The notes beneath the pieces were generated by a model. It saw only the letters and a program-made list of their open reading frames with translations, made no database searches and was not told the origin of the DNA. DNA of 64,000 bases, from NCBI GenBank assembly GCA_020002185.1, contig CM034532.1:31169966-31233965 (forward strand), read 5' to 3'. Below, piece by piece: positions 55,930 through 64,000 of the stretch (the stretch's first letter is position 1; each line of letters starts with the position of its first letter). The stretch is from Paraescarpia echinospica (lineage: Eukaryota > Annelida > Polychaeta > Sabellida > Siboglinidae). The translations under genes and the position numbers were made by a program.

Positions 55930-57930
55930 TTTTATAAACTGTCAAAGTATGACGTATTGGACATCAAAGAATTGGAGTTGAGGAAACAGTTTTAACAAAA
56001 TAATATGAAGAATCCATTGCTCCTAAAAACTAAATTCATTAAGCCAATTTACAGTATTGCTTGGATTTTGATCTTTATGTATATATCAAGCTAAATCTGA
56101 TGGAATTCAGAGCTATACTCAATGCTGAATAGTTATTTGCAATTGTTGCTCCAACCCTTGTGGGAAAAGTAATCTTAACCACGTAGTTTTAAGCCATCTT
56201 CATGGATGTAACACTGCTACAGTGACTTAATTCTTATACGGTAACATGCAGGTGACCAGTAGTAAACTTCCACGGTGTACACAATTTGGAGCTATTTGTG
56301 ATAATGAAAACTAGACTCAAAACTTTTCATTTTATTGTATTTTTCGTAGAACATTCAAATACAACTAATACGGCAATAGGCCTCGTATGCCTACTGTTGC
56401 GCGTCGTGGTGCACCTGTCCGATAACATGACGTGTCTATTATAAATTTCTGTACATATCAATAAAGTAAGTAATACCGTAGGTACCAGTGGCCTCTGCAC
56501 ACAGCTCTGTGGAATTGGTCCAACCACTGCGTAATCATGACTAATTGACATGTCTATAACTGTTTTATTTTTGCATTAAATATCATGTATTGTATACAGA
56601 AATAAAGTTTATTCCTTTCTATGTTCACATGTGTATTTTGTTTTACTGAGAAAATGTATTACAGATGTGGAATAATGGCTCGAACGAATGCTATTGTTCT
56701 TGTTAATTATGCTTGCGGGCAAATTATTCGAGCGGATTACAGCGCGGATATATTCGATGGTACTTTTTAATTTGTCCGAGCTCTTGCCCTAACCGTCGTA
56801 TACACAAGTTATTTATATCACCAGAACGACAAAAGAACGATCTTTAAATTGGTATTAATATCGCACTTGCGCTTATATGGTATCATATATAAAACTATGA
56901 TTAAAAAGTTGGTGAATTTGTCATATTTTTCGTGATTTAACCACTAACAAAGTGGGTATCAACGTTAACGCCGTCCTTTTCTTTATCAAATACGCAACCC
57001 AAACTAGCTCTGCACGTTGTAGGGTCACAGCGCAAGCGCATTAGAAAGGGTCACTCGAAGTTCATATCCTACACGTGATACAACAAACCTGGTGAAAATG
57101 GTGCCGCGCTATGAATCGAAAAACCCGTGCCCCGACAGCTAATAAATGAGCTATACAATTTTATAAGTAAGCCAAATGAATATATTTGATGCATGAAATG
57201 TTAATAATATAATTGAAACAGCATTTGTAATGTGATTTGGTATTTACGTGAATAATTATATCTATATTTCAACGTAGTTGCTCGACGTGGGGAATCTACC
57301 AGTCGGTAATTTCAACCGTAACTCCTGCGTAAGCATAACATTTGCAGATTTGTATTAATTTATGGTTTATGTTTTGTAGATCGGGATCAGATAACACGAT
57401 AATCAGAAACTAGAAACATTATTTCAACGATGATTTTTTTGTATGATAATGAAGCTGTTGTACCGGCATATTTTGTCGATGTATGTTGGTTACGCTAATC
57501 ACAATATGTCAGACATTGGCGTCAGTCATGGTTTACTGGTCGCTTAGCGGCGGCGTCGTTCAGCTTCGCGGCCTTGTTTATGTCAAATTATGAAAATACG
57601 CGATTGCGAGTTCAGAGATTATTAATAATATCACAATCCTAGGTTAGCATTTGCTACTATAGATGTATGTGTGTACTTTTATTGTTATTTAAAGTTCTGG
57701 ATCATCACATCCACAAAAAACTTACAAGCCACAAGGGGATGTCGGTCGCAATGCTACTGGTAGTGGTTTTGAACCATACAAAAAGTCAAAATACAATCAG
57801 TGGCAACGAGTATTACTTGCACTGAAATTGTTTCATTAGTAGTTTATTATTATTATTTACCCTATATGTTTCAACATTAAAAATCAAAAGCACACGTTTA
57901 CACTGGACATATTCTAAGATGTAATGTCAT
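55930..57930. other. Intergenic DNA without recognised feature
   Basis: AT-rich, with AATAAA near 56601 and a CpG-containing patch at 57530-57575. I see no supported exon. Confidence 0.45.
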
Positions 57931-57934
57931 TGCA

Positions 57935-58115
57935 GTGTTTCCTCTGGGTAAAATGATGGGCGAGGTGGTAGGGATGGGGTACGTGAGCGCCGGAGGCGCG
58001 AAGCGTTGCTAGGGGGGTCCGGGGACATGGTCCCCCCGAGATTTTTTTAAAACTAGCTTTAAAATGGTGCATTCTGAGGTATGTTTTAACCTTTACTCTT
58101 GGATATAGAGGGGAA
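57935..58115. repeat. GC-rich dispersed-repeat-like segment (possible hAT-type end)
   Basis: It begins cagtgtttcctctgggtaaa and contains gcgccggaggcgcgaagcg and a self-complementary gggggtccggggacatggtc/ccccc stem. CAGTGTTTCC resembles hAT ends. No matching partner with a target duplication was found. Confidence 0.4.
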
Positions 58116-58339
58116 GATATAAAACAACAAGACACTACTTGTAAATGTAGTAATCATGATTTATAAAAGTCAGTAATCATGATTGTTTCATCATGTTGAG
58201 GTGTGGTTTCCATTTTACCACTGCTACTCAGTAGAGGTGTGGTTTCCACTTGACCACTGGTACTTGGTTATGGTTATGTTTTCTTGCACTAACCCTAGGC
58301 CTTGTTACCTCGCTGACAGAGTCGATCAAAAAGTAAACT

Positions 58340-58450
58340 GTAAGTTCCTAAATAGCGCAGGACTGCTCAAAGCGCTTTACACTTTACTCCCTGGCAGACC
58401 TGTTCAGTCGAACACCATCTCGACTTCTCTGGGAAGCATCCAGTGGTATC
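58340..58450 (-). mobile_element. SINE fragment, minus strand
   Basis: It has aggactgctcaaagcgctttac, ctggcagacctgttc and tctctgggaagcat, the reverse complement of the SINE body. Confidence 0.65.
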
Positions 58451-59130
58451 ATTTGAAGACTCTTTCATCATCACCTGTAAATTATTTTAATATCATAATA
58501 TTATGGTAAATTGGTGGTTTATGTTCAAAAGATTATATTTTATTTGTTTGCTAGAATGCTATACAATTAATTAAACAGTCATTTTTGAAATGCCACAAAA
58601 GTATGTTTCTCAAATTGTGAACTTTTAATAAAACAGTATAATTTGTTTAGTACATCCAATTACTGTGCAAACATATCATTGTCTAACCAAAGTTATTGAT
58701 AACCCATTAGTATACACGGTTTTGGGTAGTAGGCATTTTTTATGAGAAGTGAAATTCTGTGGTTTATATTCGTAAGTATTTCACTCAAATCAACTTTCCC
58801 AAAAGTTTGTTTGCACAACTTTGTTGGAATATGTATTATATATTTAGCACAAAGATTTCTTACGAATCACATTCCTTATTTTGCTAAAACAAAACTGCAT
58901 AGAACATTAGACTTGTTGAATAAACTTGTGAGTTGTGGGCATTTCATTTGCGTCGAATCCGAACCCACTTTGTCATTGATTTTGCAGCTTGAGTTTTGCT
59001 TAACTTTGATACCTCATCCATCCATCACTCTACATTATCCTAGGCATATTTACCTTTAAGAATATTGCGTCTTACGTCCATTTGAGGCGTAAATAGCGCC
59101 CCAGTTTGTATCGACATACGCTGCTATATA

Positions 59131-60348
59131 CAGTCGCGCCTCGTTATAACGCGGTAGTCGGGGTCCACGAAATGAATTCACGTTATAAACGGGGCGCGTT
59201 ATAAACGTGGCGGGTTCCCATATCTGCCGTCAGGGGCGCTACAACGATGACCGACACCACCGCTGCAAGAAGAACGCCATCGTCGCATAGAAGCCAAAGT
59301 GTGCACGTCGCGCAGTCTATATGGAGTTTATGAAGCTTATTAAACTGCCAGCCAACGTCAATGTGTATTCTGTTTAAATGCCATACACTGTTGGACACTG
59401 TTGAATGTTGAACTGAATAAAATTCATGAATTGTGTACCGTTTTTAAATAAACAACGAACCAAGAAGCGGTAAACTGAACGATAATATGGTACCGCTGAC
59501 GTAAGATCTAAAATAATGACCTGGCACTCAGCAGCCGAATACGCAAATGATTTGACAAACGCTGAGTTTATTAAGGATTTAAAGCTATAAGTACGCTCAC
59601 AATTGGCGTAACTTCGTCTTTTAATCAATATCAAAATACCAATTTAGAAAGCACATTTACCGTGCCGAACAATATTACGATTCACCAATCCATATGCAGT
59701 TGACGAATTAATATTTTGGCACACCAGTACAGGCAGTAGCTTTGCGTTCATCGCAGCGAAAAGCTAATATTTGTTACGCAATGTTAGCTTACTGATCTTG
59801 CCTACTAAGCTGTACTAAAACGTATTTAACCCATTTTTAAGCAAGGCGTATTTGTGAATTTCAATTGCACTTTACAAAGGCTGCCGCCCGGCGCCGATAC
59901 CACGCGAACTCGCGATCTGCGGAAACCATGACTAGCAGATTGGAAACGATTCGTTTGATGTCGGCGCAAAACAAACAATACTTCGCTCCACATTTACTCT
60001 TCCTAAAGTTAAAATTGACCATAATTATAGTCAAAGAAACTTATACCTTTGATAGCATTGGCAGTGCAGAATAAACAGCGGCAACGTAGTGACGCGCCTG
60101 ACACTTGATTCGTTGCAGTTGTACGTCATTCGTCAACGTTAAATTTATCGACCGTTAACTAGTCTTTCAAATATACATATGTCGTGGACAAAGACTTCAC
60201 ACAAAACAATCGACAGTTATTGCTGTGTTAATATTGTTTGTCACAGCGCCCATTTCCCCCCTGGCGGCAGAAATTTGGGGTCCACGACCGGCCGCGTTAT
60301 AACCGAATCCGCGTTATAACGGGGCGCGTTATAACGAGGCGCGACTAT
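59131..60348. mobile_element. pogo/mariner-like non-autonomous element, 1.2 kb
   Basis: The left end CAGTCGCGCCTCGTTATAAC and the right end (GTTATAACGAGGCGCGACT) are near-perfect inverted repeats flanked by TA. Inside each end the motif cgttataa(a)cggggcgcg recurs, so the subterminal repeats are layered. The interior has only short, unrelated frames and no DDE transposase. Confidence 0.8.
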
Positions 60349-60759
60349 ATATGTGCAGTAACGCACGGCCACAGCGGCACAGACTAGCGCAAACCGGGTC
60401 GCTGACGCTATTTGAGCTTCAACAGGGTCCGGATTCGATACAAATGCCGACTAGTGAATAGGATTAGGATGCACGGTTTTTATTTGGGCTTCAAAAGAGT
60501 CCGGATTCGACACAAGTGTCGACAAGTGACGTAGTGCCATCAGCCTGCACGGTTTTCACTCCCACCGCCGTCATAAACCAAAACACAAGTTACCGTTTGG
60601 GTGCCATTTTACATGAATGTCTAGTATGTCGAAACTCCGCAAGGTGTCACCATTGGAGACACTGGGGATCCCGCAGGAATATTCAGTGATTGGACAACTG
60701 ACAAGTGATATATTTTACGTTGTCCAATGATGGCTAAACGATGTTGCTACAAATCTGCG

Positions 60760-60950
60760 ATTTTGCAGGAATATAAGTGACTTTGTGGTGTCATTATGCG
60801 CCGCTCGCCGACGCTGAATATACCGTGAAAGAACGAAAAAAATGGGCGTATGAAATAGCTATGAGGCGGCAATTTTGGGTGAGGCGGCATAGAAAAACGG
60901 CGAGGCGGCCCGCCTCGCTTGTTATATACCAGGGAAAACACAGCATTGAA
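60760..60950. repeat. Possible partner hAT-type end with gaggcggc motifs
   Basis: It ends ccagggaaaacacag and contains gaggcggcaattttgggtg, gaggcggc and gcccgcctcgc. It resembles the inverted end of the 57935 segment, but the flanks are not an 8-bp duplication. Confidence 0.35.
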
Positions 60951-61085
60951 TAACCCAGTTTATTAGATTATATACATGTTTCACATCAAGTTTAACATAA
61001 TTTTTTTCTGGTTTCACGTCCATTGTACGGGGATTCTAAATTATATGGTTTGCATGAATACACATTTTTTTATCAAACTTTGTAG

Positions 61086-61477
61086 GGAAATTTTGTCCGC
61101 ACCCATGTTTCAAGGACTCCGCTTTTTAAACCCTAGTGCAAACACTAAATTAGAGCATATTTTTTCTCCAGATGACGACAATTTCAAGAAACTGCAGTCA
61201 GCTTTTTTGATGACTGGTCGTGGTAGACGTCCAAAACTTCCACACATCATAACGACGCACAAGCTCTTGATCCAGCTGTATTTCTGTAAAGGTGACAGAT
61301 CATGGGATGAACTTTCAGGCTTTGCCCAGAAGTTTATTGACTTGAGCAAGGAAAGTGTGAGACACTTGATCGAGAAAACATTCACCAGTGCTACATCCAA
61401 AGATAGCCAAATTCTTGAGGAATTTCTCCAGCATGAACTAACGCCATTTGTTGGAATTCAGTTGTCATGTGCATATG
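61086..61477 (+). CDS. Exon-like open segment, unidentified protein
   Basis: A 392-bp open segment runs from an acceptor (actttgtag, ending 61085) to a GTAATT donor at 61478. It encodes about 130 residues with good soluble-protein composition, including FQGLRFLNPSAN, GRGRRPKLPHIITTHKLL, CKGDRSWDELSGFAQKF and ESVRHLIEKTF. I do not recognise the family. It sits in a transposon-rich zone, so a transposon-encoded or domesticated protein is possible. No partner exon was found, and without splicing the frame continues to a TAA at 61513. Confidence 0.45.
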
Positions 61478-61519
61478 GTAATTTTTGTATGTTTCACTCC
61501 ACGATTCCGAGATAAATTG

Positions 61520-64000
61520 AAATATATATATTATTTGTAGTCTGTGATATGATCATCAATAAATAACAGTGCAGATGAGAGTTTTTAATGTGTTGCATTC
61601 CTTTTAAACATAAATTAACCAAGTTATTACTGTCAAAATTTGGTGCAATTTGTTCTGATAGTTCAAAAGTTATGCCATTTTTAAAATGCTGGAAATCCTC
61701 TGATTCGGCCTCCATTTCCGTCACTAAAATCATGCTTTTTACATTTTGGGGGTTATTTTTTCTTACTTTAATGATGTCACAAGCATCTGAAAAAAATAGA
61801 GCTAAACCATGTATATAATAGTGTAAAAATCAAGAAATAGAAAAGTGCTATATGCTTTAGTACTTTGGTAAGGGTCGTGTAAATATGCACTTTTGTTCAA
61901 TCTCACGACACTTTTATAGTATTTTCGTCACTTTTAACCTGTCATTAAACACAAACTGTTCATTATTACTAGTGTTGTATCTGCCAGATTTTTAGTCTTG
62001 TTGGTATAGTTTGTATATATTGTGTCATTGTTATATCAGGTATATTAATTGAGCAGTTACAGGTGTACTAAAAACAAGAAATATAATTTTGTCACACCTG
62101 GCGAGGATCAAAGAATTACAAAAAACTTCATGACAAATATAGATAGGCTGGTAATTCTTTTTTTATTTTGCTTGTGTTGACAACCTCTATCACAAAAATA
62201 CAACAAGATGATTGATATAGCAATTTGAAATTTTGGCTGCTGTTACCTAAATACCGTTCCTAATTACGCACATATATATGTCATCATGTCATAGGACATG
62301 TTGTATTTTGAACTCTGAATGCATCGTATCCTTCGCTGGCGGACCGAGTAGGCCGGCCAAATCGTCCCAAGTCCGGGTGCAAGACAGCGATGTCCGGCGA
62401 CGTTACACGCCAGCAACTTGCATAATATCCACTTCAAAACAGCCCCCAAAGTCTAACTGTCTGAACTAGTATAATAACTTGATCCACAAATACTGTTATG
62501 TATTTTGCTGATATATTGACGCGGACATTTGAAATTATTCAACTTATATCATTGAAGCGAGACAAAAAACATGGCGGACTTACGTCGTGATGAAATGAAA
62601 CCAGCGTCAATAAGAAGACGTTTTAGAGCCATGCGCTGATTGGTTGACCGTTGACGTAAATTTATTTGGATAGACCAATCATTGGGCTTTCTATCGATAC
62701 CTCCATTTCCCTGTTTAGACCATATGAATGGGAATGTAAAATCCTGATGCAGAGCGTACTAAAATCGGCCATATTTGGGCATCTACTACTACAACATTTT
62801 AAAGCTTGGTTGTGATTTGCTATTACTGAATCATGACGCGATACAACTTGTTAATAAAAAAGCCACAGGAAGAATAATAATTCAGCTTTCCAATGATGCC
62901 TCGTGTTCCCCTGTCGGTTGCTAGTGACAGAAACAATTTTTTTGGAAAAGACTGAATTCGGCCGGGACCAGTTTTGCACTGATCGCCAGTGGCCACCTGT
63001 AGGGTTAAATATGTAAAATCACACCAGCACAGTGACATTTGCGAGCAATGGGATGAGCCACCTTGATTGAGTATATAACGTGGATAACGAAGTATTTTTA
63101 CACCGTGAGTAACCAAGATGTTATCAAAGTTTAATGTGGACCACCTTCCAGATCTTGAATGCACTGTCCACTGCTCAGGGCTACACTCAACATTATGCTG
63201 GTTTGAAAATACAGAATTGCACGCAATAAAATTCATTGTAGGATGAAGCAAAGTGGATTTTCAAATTTAAAAAATACCTATTTTGAACCCACCGCTGTGA
63301 TTGTTATCATTGTTCATCTTTGGATTTGGCATTGTTGCAAAATGGCAAGGACACTGGTGTTGTAATGTTTGGGTTTCGGTTGGACCTGCTGTGGCTTGTG
63401 TTAGCCTGGGTAGGTGCAAACAATAAACTGCATGCGTCATTTATTAGCTTGCTCATTGAATGAATGGGGGTAAGCAGCATACCAGTGCCTCACTGCAACT
63501 CACACCAGTGTTGTTCACCATGGCAACGCGGCAACCATGCTTAATGCTATGGAAATTGGCAGCCGGGAACTGGTTGCAGCTTGACAACAGATGACTGATA
63601 AATTGGATTTATAAAGTGAGCCTGTGCTTGTCCAGGTCACCAAAGTCACCATTGTTCATTTGGGGGCATTGTGTTCGTGGAATATACACATTTTAAAGGC
63701 ATTTTTTTAAGATTGATTGTGGCTGGGTTGGCTATTCAAAGTTTGTTTTGAATTGAGTACACATTGTCCTCAGATTAATGGTAAATGTACACAAAATACC
63801 AGTTAATGTAGTCATTGGTGATAATGGTTAAATCTCTCACATGCATGTCTGTGTCACAAAGTGCTAATAAAATTGAAACAAATGTTGGTTAACAGACAAA
63901 CAGAGTTGTTACAACAGCACATAAAGAAGTAAAATAAAGCAAGAAAACTCATAAAACAACAGGCCACAATTAATTACAAAAAAAAAAACGTGACAGTTAC
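61520..64000. other. Intergenic or intronic DNA, no supported gene
   Basis: No convincing exon. acatggcggac at 62570-62580 resembles a start region, but the frame closes after 22 codons with no clear donor. GC-rich patches occur at 62330-62410. Confidence 0.4.

Noticed and set aside
57935..60950. One 3-kb hAT element bounded by CAGTGTTTCC and GGGAAAACACAG
   Set aside because: The ends are only partly alike and the flanks do not form an 8-bp duplication; a pogo-like element sits between, so two unrelated pieces are equally likely.
62573..62640. Start exon MADLRRDEM...
   Set aside because: It closes after 22 codons and has no convincing donor.

Overview
This is a stretch of an AT-rich, intron-rich, repeat-rich animal nuclear genome. 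I infer a mollusc or another lophotrochozoan from three things: the mix of tRNA-derived SINEs, Penelope-like fragments, non-LTR retrotransposons and hAT/mariner-type MITEs; intron sizes of 0.3-4 kb; and the character of the proteins. No ribosomal RNA, genuine tRNA gene, operon or CRISPR array is visible. Most long open frames are by-products of tandem repeats whose unit is a multiple of three.

Three genes can be assembled from splice sites and reading phase. (1) About 1239-11068, plus strand: the last four exons of an unidentified gene encoding a proline-rich, PPxY-containing C-terminus; its 5' part lies before the window. (2) 27161-19563, minus strand: a complete four-exon PDZ-domain gene of the TAX1BP3/TIP-1 family (160 residues) with an added Gln/Pro/Tyr-rich tail. 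(3) 27428-48893, plus strand: a complete 16-exon NDC1 (TMEM48) gene, 626 residues, encoding the transmembrane nucleoporin that anchors the nuclear pore complex. Genes 2 and 3 are head to head with 266 bp between start codons, which suggests a shared promoter. Genes 1 and 2 converge tail to tail.

The NDC1 introns hold much of the repeat load: a nearly full-length but frameshifted LINE (intron 1), a hAT MITE with an 8-bp target duplication (intron 3), a (CA)n tract (intron 4), a Penelope GIY-YIG remnant (intron 6), a 25-copy 81-bp satellite and a DNA transposon with inverted ends (intron 8), a 21-bp array and a ~72-bp array (intron 10), and a SINE plus a 22-bp minisatellite (intron 14). TAX1BP3 intron 3 has a 42/29-bp minisatellite with ~490-bp higher-order duplication.

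The most unusual signal is that several tandem arrays are built from the splice junctions of the genes themselves. The end of NDC1 exon 5 with its donor is repeated in 33-bp, in-frame units, each with an acceptor-like CAG directly joined to a GTAAAT donor. The NDC1 exon 11 acceptor with its exon start is repeated about seven times upstream. The acceptors of NDC1 exon 15 and of one gene-1 exon are the last units of minisatellites.

From 48.9 to 64 kb I find no recognisable complete gene. This part holds MITEs, SINEs, LINE debris, long inverted repeats, a 1.2-kb pogo/mariner-like element at 59131-60348 and one convincing but unidentified exon at 61086-61477.
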